Assembly (NCBI GenBank): GCA_903813345.2
Contig: CAIIXF020000008.1
Coordinates: forward strand, 17,098,822-17,158,821
DNA length: 60,000 bases
Source: Owenia fusiformis
Lineage: Eukaryota > Annelida > Polychaeta > Sabellida > Oweniidae
Reading direction: 5' to 3'
The notes beneath the pieces were generated by a model that did not search any database, had not been told where the DNA came from, and saw only the letters and a list, made by a program, of their open reading frames with translations. Of this stretch, positions 36,210 through 51,400 are shown in pieces; the stretch's first letter is position 1, and each line of letters begins with the position of its first letter. A program made the position numbers and the translations under genes.

Positions 36210-36464
36210 ATTAGGTTGTCCAATATGCCCTAGACAAGGGCATATTGAAACACATGGCATAATCAACAAGGGCAAATTGTGCTGTCAACTATGATATGCT
36301 GTTGACTTATACTGAACTGGTATATCTATGTGTACAATGTTTTGCTAGTCTTAATTTTTCATATATTCCATGAGCCATGTATAATAATCATCTTTCCAAG
36401 TCGCATAGATATAATAACATGTACATAATGCAATTTTCCACCTGTGCACTGTATGAATTTGTTA

Positions 36465-39400
36465 TTATTTCTTTCCAATAACTTCCTGCTTTAGTCTATC
36501 TGCAATTGCTTGCCGCATTGCCATTGATTTATTGTCTTCCTGTTTCGATGGCATAGATGGAGCTGCGGTAGATGATATTGCAGATCGTGCAACTCGGGCT
36601 GATCGTGGTCGTTGAGGGGTTGTTTTTTCTAAAGATTTAAGTTGTTTTTCTCGCTCTGTTTTCTTCATCTCTAAAAGTTTATCTCTTTGTTGTTTCAAAA
36701 ATTCTTGTCGTCGCACGAGTTCCTCTTTCGACAATCCACTGAAGTTGGCCTGTAAGAGAAACATTGAATTCATTCATGAAATTTTGAATAAAATAGAGAA
36801 ATAAGTACACAATACTACATGTGCACTATTATAAAGTGGTGTGTTACTCATGGACATATGAAGTAAAATAATATCATATACAGCAACACTACTAAAAGTA
36901 GTACATTAAACATTAGCTTGTTACTTCTTATGATACATAGATGTCTACAGGCAATGACACATTGCAATAATTCACATGATACATTGCAATAATCTAATTC
37001 ATACATCCACATGATACATTGCAATAATCTGATACATACATACACATGATACATCGCAATAATCTGAGACATACATCCACATAATACATTGCAATAATCT
37101 GATACATATATAGCATGATACATTGCAATAATCCACATGATACATTGCAATAATCTGAAACATAGATCCACATGATACATTGCAATAAGCTGATACATAT
37201 ATATGCATGATACATTGCGATAATCTGATACATACATCTACTTGATACATTGCAATAATCTGATACATATATAGCATGATACATTGCAATAATCCACATG
37301 ATACATTGCAATAATCTGACACATACATACACATGATACATTGCAATAATCTGATTCATACATACACATGATACATAGCAATAATCTGATTCATACATCC
37401 ACATGATACATTGCAATAATCTGATACATACATACACTTGATACATTGCAATAATCTGGTGAGAATACATACCCCCATGCTGTTGACTATACTCGACTGT
37501 CCCGTCGAGGCCTCAGCTTGGGCACTAGCCAGCCAATTAGCTGCTGCGTCTGCATTACTAACAGATTTCTGAAATAAAAAAGTTCAAAATTTCAATATTG
37601 CAAACAAAATTTCAAACTGCCATTATAGGGTTATGAAGATTTATTCAAATCTTTTCATCTGCTGTTTCATATGTGAAAAGATAAACGAAAGTCAAAGATC
37701 AGTGGAACATTTACGCTAAATCAAAGCATTACATGTATATAAGTTTGAAGCTTTAACCTTGCAGAAATTTGATTGTAGATATTCAAAAAAATATGATAAA
37801 TTTGATGATTTTTGTTTGAAACTATAAATTACAATCTTTGAACCTAGATTCAAACCTAAACCTAGATTCCGTTCAGTGTTTGGATCATATTGCTCATTAC
37901 TAGTATGTTGGATAAGATTGGTTTGGGTATTATCTATTCCTATAAAGTGTATAGGAATATACTGTTGTTCAACGTTATGTTTTTATTCAAATAAACTTTG
38001 ATTATGTATCACTAACACTGGTCAGTATCAAACAAAGGTAATGGCAGCAACCTTCGCATCTAAAATGGTGTACGGATTTCAATATTTTTAGTTTGTATTG
38101 AATTAAACTACTTTATAGTTCCCGTTATGCTTTGACATTTGAACCAAAAACAGCTTATATCACATGGGAATTCTGGAGTATAATAATTTGTTCATATATC
38201 ATGTGTGGCCGCCACAGTTCAACGATATCTTCCACTGCTAAATCCTTCTCCCAACTGAGAAACCTCCATCTCTTTCCCCAAAGTACCTCTTCATCTCAGG
38301 ACAGTAGTAGAGGGGATAATACTCCAAATAAGTCTCACTCATTTATAATAGTTCAACTAATTTTCATTTACAGGATTTTGTGGTCCAATGTCACTGTCAA
38401 TACCACCAGGACACTTGATTATGCGTAAAATGGCATTACGGAATGAATCATGCCGAAGAGCGTAGACCCATGGATTCATTGCACTGTTACACATTGTTAA
38501 CATGGAAATAAACAGTCCAAAGCTTTGTAGCCATACAGAGTCTATATCCAGTCTTAGAGAGCTGAATATAGTAAAGGGAAGGTATGTTATGAAGAAGAGT
38601 CCAACAATCAATAGTAATGTCTTTGTATACTTCTTTTCGGTTTTCACCTTTTCCTTGTTAGCATCAGAGAGCACAATAACTTGAGCGATTTTCTTGCTCT
38701 GTTTCCATGCTATGTATCCTATCACGATGGAACTGATGAGACATATCGACATAAACAAAATGATATGCCACTGGATGATATTGAAATAGCCAGGAACGAC
38801 GATATTATATATGAGACAGTTACCAGTATCAGACGTCCAGGTGTTAAACTTGTCAAAAAACATGAAGCAACAGATGAAGATGGCATATATCCATATACCA
38901 ACAGCGATCATCTTCAATCTATATGATGTCAGGAATCTAGCATGCTGCATTGGCCACTGAATCGTGACCAATCGAATGAAAGAAATCATGGCCAAATGAA
39001 AGATGGAGACGCCTGATAAATAAATAACCATGAATGTACGAGTCGTACACAGATAGCGTTCATCTATATAGACAAAATTCATTGGTATGTAATGATACAC
39101 CAAGTCCATGGGTAGAGCTAATAAACCAACCAAAAAGTCACAGATGCTTAAGCTCATCAAAAGAATGTAGCGCTCGGCCTGCAGTGCCCTACTTTTTGTG
39201 TAACTAAGCAGCACTATACCATTTGGTACAACTGTCATTATAGCCACAGTCGCTTCAATTATCAAATGACACAGCTTTAATCCATCGGGAAAATTGTGTG
39301 GATGAAATTTTTTTGTTATTCCTGAACTGATCGTATTTGTAGCATTTGAAATCAGTGTTGTATTATTTATGTATATATCTGTAGAGGTTATGTTCGAAAT

Positions 39401-42400
39401 TATGGCAGACATTGTGAGCATGTACTGAAAAGAATCTGAAGATCTTCAAAAATCTCGCAAATGTTCACTTATATTATTTATTATACTTATCTAAGCTTTA
39501 AATGAAACGCCACAGTTTATTTTGACTCTTTGTTTACTCTCTAAGTATCACTGTAACAGTTTGTATTAACTTTTTCTTGCAGTTAAATATGACAATTTTC
39601 AAAGTCCATCATAGCATTTCCTGGTTTTCATAGTTTGCAAATGTCACATCAAGATACAAATACTGAAATTATCTTATAAATATTACAACTGTTATCGTTA
39701 TGTTAGCATCTCTCAACTGATTCTCTAATTCTTAGCCAATGTTCTTGTTAATACCACCTATCTGATACTGATAGGTTATAATAATTAACTACGTATTCAA
39801 ATTTCCAATTATCTTATACTTCCCTTCATATACTGAGAATCCAACGTCATGTAAATGTATACAATGGATCGGAATGCATGATATCAAAACTGGAATTTTT
39901 AATTTCCAGTTATTTGTCAATAACAATCCTAATTGACAAAATGTGATACATTTTACATAGTTACGGTGTTCATCATTAATCTAGATGCTTCAGAAATAAT
40001 AGCTCAGGTTTGGTTTAAATACAATATGGTATCAGTGATCTCCCCAGCATTAATTCAAATGGGCACAGTACCCACCTGAGATTTTGAAAATTGGATTGCA
40101 CCCATTTGAAAATGGGAAAAAATCATGAAAACTGGGCATATTTTTACCGATTTTGTTCTGGATTGTGAAAACGAGAATTTTGCACTCACTTGAGAAAAAA
40201 TCCTGTGGAGATCACTGAGAATTGTATAGTACATGGCCGGATCATTCCAAAAATGGAACAAAAATAGAACCCAAACATTCTAAATTGAACGAATGAATGA
40301 ATCAATTATATAATATAATTAAGAGCTCCATTACTTTATGATCGCGATTTTGGTTGACAAAAAATCTTTGAATCCCTGTTTATGTTTATAAAATGTGCCA
40401 TTCTGATAGCCATGACATAAAGGTATTCATAAGCATTGTGATTCAATTCGGAAGTTATGTCTTGATATTGGTGACTTATATTTATTCACAAATGTGAATA
40501 TTTGAGTGTCCTGAGTCACGTTTACTGTAATCCAAATAAGTGAGATGCCACAGCCTGCCCAGCAAATCAAACTGACATTACAATGCCTTTCTAGGAACAA
40601 CAAAAACTTACCCCTTGGTTTATACTAGGGAGACTGTTTGAAGGCGTAGACTTAACAGGTGCCACTTGTGGTGGTGGTGCTTTCATGGGTGCTGCTTTCA
40701 CGGGTGCTGTTTTCACAGGTGCTGGTTCAGGTGACTTTGATTTCGTTGTTTTTGGTGGATCACTTATTGCTAGGTTATGTATTGCCTACAATGAGACAGG
40801 ATCATACATGATGCACAAATACAAAGTTGTAAAGTAAATCTAATGACTACCTGCCATTTGTTACAGATGCCGACCACTGAACCCTAACCGCCAAATGCCA
40901 CACAATCCACAAAAAAGTTGGAGACTATATAACAATGTCACCACTTTTGGAGGAGACATAAAAAATGTATGGACATTATGACTTCTATGCAATTTCATTT
41001 AATCTGAATACTTACATATTACATAAAAGACATGGTATGGGTCATTTATTTGTACACCTTAATTTTTTAAATTAAACATGATTGTCGTTATATTTCCCTC
41101 CCATACTCAATCATGAATTAACTATTAGTCCTCAAAAATGGTTATTTAATAAAAGGCACCATACCTTTTCCATTATTTCATAAAAGACACCATACCTTTT
41201 CCATTATTTCATAAAAGACACCATACCTTTTCCATTATTTCATAAAAGGCATCATACCTTTTCCATTTTGACTTGTTCAGTTTCCTTTTGCTCCTGAAGG
41301 CGACTTTGTTCTGCTTTAGACAGTTCAATCGCTCGTCTAATCTCTTCATCTTCCTGCTTCTGTTTATCAGCCTCTTTCTGAGCTTGAGCTTCACTCTCCC
41401 TAGAAGGAGGTGAGAAAGTGAGTGAGATTCACATATAAGACAACAACGGGTATCTAATATGTGACATGTGATATGTGGGTTGGTCGATAGGTAAGACTGT
41501 CACTGCTCTAAATAGACCCATTAATTCAATGTGACATATACAGCGGGTCTCCGCTATATAGGAACACCCCGAAAGGTTAAATATTCAAATGTGTCAGATT
41601 TAAATGTTATGTGCCATTACAAATATCGTCCAAAGTTTTAACATAATTATTTATGATTTTTTCAAATACTAAAAACATGCTTTGACATCTATGACTCAGA
41701 ATCATACTCTGTAAAACCACAGACAGATTGACTTAGCATCACTAATATGGGGTTCATATATAACAGTCATTCACTGTGATTTATTCATGCGACATGAATT
41801 AAAACAATACGTGAACTTTATCTTGTTCAAACTGTACAAACTTAATACAAGACAGAGGAATTGATCCAAGTCACATATGAGACTGAATGTCAAATTTGTG
41901 GCACATTGAAATTTTTGTTCTCTTGGTTTCACTCATGACAGTCTACATTACCATTAAAGGTGATAATTGTGGCTAATGTGATACGATGATAAATTAATGA
42001 AGTGAATCAGTTGATAATCACGTTTAATGACTTAAACTTCATCCTGATTTACACATGTCTCATTAACAACCTGAAGTTTACCCAGGTGATAGCCAGCACT
42101 TTGGCCCAAACCCACTTGAAAAATGCTCAGAATGGTTAAAAACTGCATGCTTTAAAAGAACTTTTGGCCAAGGGGATTTCCTCAAACCCCCCTGTTGAGT
42201 GATATATTTTGAGGAAAATTATTTAGTGCTGCATCTAATATGCACAAAATATGTCTCTTTTACACATCTTTTAAGCAGTTTTAATAATCACACAAATATA
42301 CACGAGGATTTTTCAATAATGTTCAATAAAATAATATCAAATAGTAGAGACAGTTTTCCTTGTGTCAATAAATGATATTAACCAAACAATTGATCCCAAG

Positions 42401-45400
42401 CTGTGAATGAATTTTAATATTATGTGAGATTTAATTGTAAATGTAATTAGAAATACATGTAATATACAGCATATATTTCGAAAAGAAAAACAAAACAAAA
42501 ATATATGTACAGTAAAACCTGTGGAAATGGAACACCTTAAAATAAGTGTTCCTCGTGAGGTCTTAAACTTAGAGAGGTGCATTATGGGTAACGTGACCTT
42601 GAAGTGTTCTACTTCTGGAGGTTCAGTAAAACCTGTCTAAGTGGAACATGTTTGGTACCTCTAAAAGGTGTTCCACTTGGGAGGTGTTCCACTTATAGAG
42701 GCTCATTTAACATTAGTCAGTTGGTCTTGGGACTCTGAAATGTGCTCTACTGACAGAGGTGTTTCACTTTACAGGTTTCACTGTACTAGTACTCCATTTA
42801 TAGATGTGATCCACTTTACAGAGTTTTATGTACAGTATATTGTAAAAGCACACAGAGTCAGCATGTATACTCTAAAAATTAAATCATATGAAAGCTATAT
42901 GCAAAATAAGCAACATGTAAACTCAATTCTACAAAAGTACGGTCAAGTCAAAGCAAAAAAGGAAATTAAGCCTGGTTTTGCAGGGTTAGCAGGCCCGTAG
43001 CCACTTTTGCGAAATGTCTACTTTTCAAAGAATATCAGAGTGGGATTCACATTTGGCCCAAATTCATATGAAAGACTACATGGGAGGGGGGAGGATAGGG
43101 GTAGGGATTTGCTCGAAGCCCTTGAATCCCCTGACTATGTGCCTGACAAACTATATAAGGTGATAATTAACTTTCGTTCCGACAACTGGATCAATATAGT
43201 TAATATATATGGAGACTATACAAAGATTCCATCGCATGTTTTAATTGAATCAATATAGCATTATTGATGTTTTCTATATCCCATGATGCCCTCTTGTTGG
43301 AGAAGCCGCAGGTAAAAAACCAATAGACTAGACTGGTGAATCGTTCATTTCAAGAGTCAGAAATCCAATTAGTACTGTTAGTTTAATCCAGAATATTCTT
43401 GAATTCGCGACAAAACGTTTGATATTATATGTGATTCATGCATGTTTACTAACTGGTACTGGTTAATTGCTCATCGGCACACAAAAGTATGGCTTGCCAA
43501 CAGGTATTTTGAAGAACAATGTGTATGTATACAAAGTCAAATATCATGATTCTCGATTACCAAGACGGGAATTGTGATAAGCTCAATATTGATAGAAAAA
43601 TTGTGATAAAAATGTGATACCATTGCACTTGGGATGTCTAAAATTTCAGTAAAATATCATAGTCTCTCTGATTGCTAGGCTTCAATATCAGGGGATCAAA
43701 CCAAAGATATTCCCCAGAGAAAGAGAGAGTATAGCCCTGCAAAATCATTCTTTATTTCTTCAATAAAAACTTCTAGGCTTCTTAAAACAAAACCAATGCG
43801 ACATGTTGATGAATATTCACACAAGTCCCATTTAAACACAGAAAGATATACAAGAAAACAAATGGGACAGTATGTATTCATTAACAAACTCTACTTCCAA
43901 GTTGATTATTTTCTAACATGAAAACCAAAATTGGGATTTGCTCGTGCGATAAAACCTCCACAGTAACAGAATAGTAAGCTCATATTAAAATTGTACAGTG
44001 AAACCTGTGAAGTAGAACACCTCTATAAGTAGAGCACCTCTCTGAGTGGAACACTTTACAAGTTGAACACTTCAGACAGGTTTTACTGTACATGTAGTTC
44101 TAACAACAAACTTTTCAATTCACTATTAATATGTTGCCATAAAGGTCGATGCTATAATCTATTTATAAACCTGATATTCTTATAATCACAATTTCTCACA
44201 TTTGATATAACAATCAAAATCAAATTCAGATATAAAAAAGTTTGACGATTTGAATGGTGTTGATCTTCCAATTTTCCATTCGATGAAAATGATTTTTTAT
44301 CTTGCATATTGATTCACTAAGAAAAACAATCCCTGTTTACAAAATTTTATCTGAAAGAGTCGTTTTTTATTTAATTCACATTTTCATTTTTCATGTTAGA
44401 ATATAAATACTGGAGATATACAGTTGGGGACATAAATAAATGACAGGTGGATTTGCTGAAGTGAGGATTTCCCATGTTAAAAATAAGAGAATTTACAAGA
44501 GGCCATAAATCAGTGGATGAGATTATACAAAATGTAAAATATACAAATTTTAAGGGATATGTATCTAGACAATATTGGAAATTATGGGCTTTCAGACCAC
44601 CATAATTAGGAAATGGTGATCGAAAATCGACCTGTCATTTATTTTTGTCCCCAACTGTAAGAGTCTTACTTCTTTGGAAGAAAGGGTAATGTCAGTGCCC
44701 GCATTTCCCTATAAATTAGAAGCCAACTTAAATTAATATTGCGGATCTAATACTGTTAATGCACCATCACAATTCTAAAAGAAGTCTAACATTTAGAGGT
44801 ATTTAGTATACAGCAAATCTGTACATCATGTTCATACATATACATGTGCATGAAGATAGTTATCTGTAGATATACATAACATGCACATACATATATCAAG
44901 ATGTAGTTAATTACAGGCTGGTCCAAAAAATTTATAATTTTGTCACATCATTACTCCTTTAATATGAATGCTCCAATCTTTATTTTTTTCACAGATGTAT
45001 TACAAAAGATGGGAGCTTTGTGTGGTTGCATCAATTTTGAAATCCATCAACCAGTTTTCTCGTAATGTCACTGTCAAAATGCCCAATATTGAATTATGTG
45101 AAATATCCACACATTTTCTGGTGAATAACTGAATCATTCCATCATAGTTATTTCTGCGGAGAAAACTGTAGGACAAAAGAAATCCAAAACTCCAAAACCA
45201 TAGACAAGTTAAAAATAGAAACATCCATACAAAAAGCAGGTCACCTATGACATTGTTTCAAGGTGTGAATATGCTAAAATCGCTTATTGGATTATTCTAC
45301 AAAATATGTGAATTTTGAAGATATTTCAAAGTTCAACATTTTGAGCTAAACTGTGATAAAAAGAAAAATCGTCAGTAGAAACAACACTACCATAGAAATC

Positions 45401-48400
45401 TTTATCTTTCATTGTACAAGTGTGAATTTTTTTTGGATCATCCATATTAAAGGAGAAATGATGTGACAAAATTGTAAATGATTTTTTAGACCACCCTGTA
45501 TATGTGTCTGTAGATACATTTCTGTAGGTGTAATTACATTTATACACATGTAAATACATATATGTAGTTACATATCTGTACACAGAGAAACATATCTGTA
45601 GATGATGTAGTTACTAGATACATAGACTATATTTGCATGTCAATACACACATAGTTAAATGTAAATCAGTGTTACGTCACGGGGTAACTTATTAAATTTT
45701 GGTTCACGATTCAATAAATTCAATTTACTTTGTTAAAATGAAGCAGAACACTTTGTATGAATAACCCCTGAAAGAAAGAAAATTTTAGAGGATGGGGGAG
45801 GGTACAGCACAGAATAGTACAATAACGTCATTTCGGAGTATTGAAAGTGAGTGAAATATTGGACCAAGGGGCGAAGGCCCAAGGTCCAATATTTCACTAT
45901 ATTGCCAGCAGAAATGACCTTATTAGTATTATTACCACCGTTAATGACCAGGTCTGAAACAGCAACAAAATTTTGAATTGCATTCTCGACAGGGCAATAT
46001 GGACCACCACTATAACGTCACATATTGCTCAGGTCGATATAGTAAAATAAAATGAATGCCTTCTAAACTAGCACTAAAACCCCTAGAACTGGCCCGGCAA
46101 GGTGGTAATACTGATGGTTTAAAATCAAAAACATATGCTGTTGCCATACTGTCCCTATCAACAGAAAATCTAACATAGAAAGCATATTAAGGGTGTATAC
46201 TGTTGTAAGTATATGTCACACAAGGAGAAACTACATAGAATCAGATGATGTCTAAATATATTTATATGATATGTCCTTACTTGGATTTCTTATTAGCCTC
46301 TCTGGAAAGCCATATACATGTTTAATTAAATCACCAAATAACTAATGAAACATTTAAGCTCAGGTCTTAATGATTCCTGGGTGATTTAAAACACGAGGTT
46401 CTTGTAAGGTTGGCAGCCGAGTTTAAACGCCAGCATACAAGAAACAAGTTCATTAAATCAGCCACAATTCACACATAGGAAAGTATTGATACAACATTTT
46501 CATAATACAAGGTGTCCAAAAAACAGGATAGAAAAAAAGTTCATTTACTTGGTCAGATTATTCAACATGAATTTTGTTGTGATGACTGATTCAATTAAGG
46601 TCTTGTTTTAACAATTTTCCTTATTAACAATACTTAGTTATCTAACATAGCATTACTATATTCTGTTCTGATTGGCCAGAAACAAACAATGCATGCCCTG
46701 CTATATGAGAATCATTATCATTTAATACTATTCTTGCAAAATTCTCTTCATTCAAAATAAGAAACAAAAATAGTACATTATAATATATTCAAAATGAATT
46801 AAATTCTGCAGAAGGTTATACTGTTAAGAACTGTATATTACTACATCCTACAAACACCATGGTCACGTTAAAATATAAAAAAGAATCCATACTAATGCAT
46901 GCACTTTAGTACTACCAAAGGGTATAACTATAAAATGAGAAATTACAAGACAACAGCCTAAGGTAGACTTACTTTAATACATTTTTCACTACATCTTCTT
47001 CGCTCTTGTTCTGTTCAGACGTAACTGGAGCATCGGGCTGGAAGGCCTCGGAAAGACCCCCTGTGCACTGAATAACAAGGATCAAGGCTTGCTGTTGGAG
47101 CTCGATATTACGCTGGACCATCAATCGTGAGAAGATGTCAAAACTCTCCGATGCAAGCACTTCTTCAAATATGTACTACAAAGAAAAGTACATTGTAGAA
47201 GCAAAATATTGATACATGTCCAAAAAGCACATATAGGTTCATTGTCAAATGGCATTCATGAACTTTATGCAGATTATACCATTTTTAGGAATAATTCAAT
47301 TGATTGATATCATTATTCTATTTTGTAAGCGAAATGTGTTTCACTAGTTTATATCTCAAACTTGAAAAATAAATTGACATGCACTTTTCTGTTCAAATCA
47401 TTTAGCATTAACATGTGATATATACGTAATGCATACATGGATACACATTTAGATGTTACCCTAAATTCTAATATGATACGTAACGTCACAATAGCTAGAA
47501 CAATTGATTTATTGGTCTTTATTGGAGTATGAATGACCGCTAAATTCATAAATGAAAATTGTTGTGTTTCTTGTCTGTTTATCAGAGAATCGTAACAAAG
47601 ACCTCGATTTTATGATTTATGTCAAATATATGACCTCAAATTTTATTCTGGCCATTGCCAAAGACCTCAATCGCTACGCGATTTCGGTGTTTTAACAATG
47701 AACAGAATAAAAATTTTGGTCATATATCATGCCATAAATCATAAAATCTCAGCCTTTATTCCTTCAATATACACCCAATGTTGAAATCCCATAATTAAGT
47801 CATTCTGATACTCATTAATCTTTCTGGTTCTCTTGAACATCTTATGGCTGAGAGAAAATGAGATGTTATGGTTTATCATGATGTAATGTATTAAGTTATC
47901 AGAAATGCCAAGATAAAATGTTGCCATGGTTACCTGAAACATAACTCTAAGGTCATCTTTCTTGTTCATCTCTGAGAGTGCTGATATGATCTGTTCATGT
48001 GTCAGCTTTGCGTCCTCTCTGAACCCTTCTAGCAGGCCAGTCACCTGCAATAAAGTAGGTGCAAGTAGATAGTTACCAGTTTCACCACCAGGTGGCTCGC
48101 TCGGGTCAGATAGCATGGCGCATATAGTAGAAAGTTCACTTTAACTTAAATTACATCTGTTTTAGTGGTTCAATTTTCATATAACCCTTATGTATCTAAT
48201 AGTTATACGAATTAAAATATGTCCAGTAAAAGAAAATGTTATCTATCCAATACAAGAAAAGTTATTTCACTTTTTGTGATTTTGTAACATGGGGTCTATG
48301 GGGAATCAACCCGAACTAGAAGTCACATTTTCAAAAATAATAAAATTTTCAAAGTTGATAAATAATTTTCGAAACCATGTTTCCAGATGTACCTTTACAT

Positions 48401-51400
48401 GTAGATTTCAAATATGACATCACTTTGACTGAATTTTGATTATTTAACGACATAAATCAAGGTTATTTCTTCTCGCATCTAGTCTATTACATATCATGTA
48501 TCAGTGAGGCATGAGATATCTTTGTATCAATGAGGTGTAATATGTTTGTTTGTCAGTAAGGTTTAAACATAACTTATTTCTGTATTAATGAGGTATAATC
48601 AGAACATATTTATGCATCAAATAAATAAATATATATCTATATATAAGTACTATTATTATACACTGTATATTTATGAAAATTGCCTGATCTTCACTGACAT
48701 GTGACCTGGTTATGACCAATTGCAAGTTTATGAGTGATATAATAATATTTTCAATTTAGAAAATGGCTGAAATACACATGCAATAAAAGGAAAAACCCCT
48801 TAAAAACAAAAGAATGTATTTGAAAATATGGTTACATACCAATCTCTTGTAGGCTTCGTGAGCTTCACGATGCGCAGCCTCCACTTTCATTGTTGGGTCA
48901 AAAACTGAAAAGACAAAATGTTATGAACTTTCATTATATTAGATCCAAATTGGAAAATAAAATAAAATGGCTTTTCATAGGATGTGGAGAGTTTATGACT
49001 CTACTGAAATACATGCGTACATGTATAAGGGTCAATGTAAACTGCAACCGTTGTTGCTTGCAATGAGAATCCCAAATACCCGGATGCACTTTGTACAAAT
49101 TGTTCGCGAGCACGGATCTCTGTTTGCAAGTGGAGAAATATGTTCGGGAGCTTGGAAATGGTGATGCGCGACTAAAGATTTCATGTTCTAGGAGGCCTGT
49201 ATTAGTAATAATATAACATTTCTTCTTGAAGCTAACTTAAAATACAAAGACACTCATATACACACACTGATGCCAAGCAGTACCTTACTAATGATCTATA
49301 GCAGAATATACCTGTATCGGTATACATAAATTTCAATTCTATTAATTTTTGATATAGATTTGTATAACACTCATTATGTATCACATTAACACTTGTTTGT
49401 TCAGAACTAGTAGATATTATTGATTTAGCTGCTAGGCTAGTGTTTTCCTGTTCACTTATAACATGATATTCATCCTGATAAATCATAGATCTAACACTAA
49501 TTACAAGATATATCAGGACCATAAGCACTGGATTCAAATGTAAATGGCAATCTCTGGAAGAGCGATTCATAAAGATGGACTTTGATAAATGATATTGTGA
49601 TAATTATGTTATCTCTTTCCCCTGATCTTGTATGTCTATGAGACATGAAAGTGAAATACATCATATGGTGCTAAACACAATTATTTTTAATGTACATAAG
49701 GAATATGGTAGATACCAATAATATGCGAGTGCCCCATTTTTCACTAAGTACCCCATGATATACACAACATACTGGGGTAAAACGTAACCCATAAAAAAAT
49801 ATGTACCCCATTTTGTGAAGTGACTTAACTGCTTCTGGCATACTCAAAAATACTTAGGCCTGGCAACATCATTGACAGACATATGTGTTCTTTATTCATG
49901 AAAGCTAGTCAAAAACATGATATACACATACATATACACAACATCAATATGATGCCAGTAGAGCATAAATAATTCAAAGGTTTTACTTGATTTAGAGCAT
50001 GCAATATTTCTATTAGAGTTCTCTCCAGGATTTTGTTATGTGGAATACTTGGTATTTTCAGATCAATATTTTAGAATTTTATAGGATATTTTAGGATTCA
50101 TGCAACATTGAAGATTTTTGTGCCTGTAAATGCAATTTATTTTAAGATTATGATTTTATAGTATGAAAATCAAAAGTCTTATTTCTTATTTTGAAATATT
50201 GATTATATTATTAGAAACTACGGGCCCTCGGTAAGATATCAATATTTCCCTCAGATATACCCAATATCCAACTATATAACATTATGTTTTAAGCTGTTTT
50301 ATGTTATCTAATGTTTCCCTCAATTATTTTTTTCATTGGTGGCATAGTTTTATGTTCATATATCGGGCAGTATTCTCCCTACATTGAAATCTCTGAGGCA
50401 TAAGACCTCCATGGATTTTAAAAAACTAAGATGCTTCTCTATTAATCAAAGTGCCTCCTTGAAATGTTACGATAAAAGATTAGAAAATCCAAAAATATTG
50501 CACAAAAATACAAAATTGAATCCTAAAATGTTGCATAAAAAGTTACATTATTCTTAAATGTTGCAATACAACAAAATCTCCCAAACAAACAAAAGTTCTT
50601 GGGGAGAGCACTTTGCTATAGACTGAATAATTTTTAAAATAAAAGTTGTATGTACATGTACATAAGTTACTATGTATTCTAAGTCTTGATGGACAAGGCA
50701 CTTCAACATCTCCTAGTTACTTCTATGTTTTACAATAATGGTAAATTAAGTGAACAATTTAAATGTCAAATAATCAAATGTAACAGTGAATTGTGACATT
50801 CTAATTATCTATATGTTCATGGGCTTCTCTTGAAAGCCCATGATATATTTGATAAACTATATGAACATATTTTGTTTTATCTTGTAAGGGTATACAGAAC
50901 ATAATATGACGGCATGTATTATTCCATTAATATAAAACCCCTATGAATCACAGAAATATACAATTCGTGACAATTAATAAACATGGCATTGACATGCCAA
51001 ATGTCACCACATCCCATTTGTTACAGACATTGGCTGTCGAACCATGAACACCAACAACCAAACACTGTCTACAAAAAAGTTGGAGGATATAACAGTATAC
51101 CTGTATACATGAGACATAAAAATTATTCATGGGCAACTCTTACATACATGCATGATATCTACCCCAATAGGCTACTGGGTTGTGTCATCATGTAATTTTG
51201 GCTATATTGAGATATTTTGAAATAAGTATAAACGACAGGTATTTCCATGGGATGTCATCACCTAATTTGGTCAAAAGGTAGGTAGCAGGGAGTTTCTTTA
51301 CGAAATTTCAAGATTTTCAAACAGTTGTGTTTTATCCCCCAAACTTGGGTATGGGCATGTAGTTGTTTTCCCCTCTTTTTTCCAGAATTCTTTTTAGAGA

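Noticed and set aside
36955-37458. CRISPR-like array
   Set aside because: The spacing is regular, but the between-repeat sequence is itself repeated and the context is an animal intron; it is a minisatellite.
36848-37470. Three overlapping minus-strand ORFs of 115-158 aa
   Set aside because: They are translations of the minisatellite in three frames; the repeated peptide comes from the DNA repeat and it lies inside a CFAP36 intron.
38132-38926. Plus-strand ORFs opposite the GPCR
   Set aside because: They are antisense shadows of a convincing seven-helix protein, and have no features of their own.
42668-43258. Two consecutive plus-strand ORFs (110 and 83 aa)
   Set aside because: They fall in a degenerate dispersed repeat inside a CFAP36 intron, with no splice support or domain.
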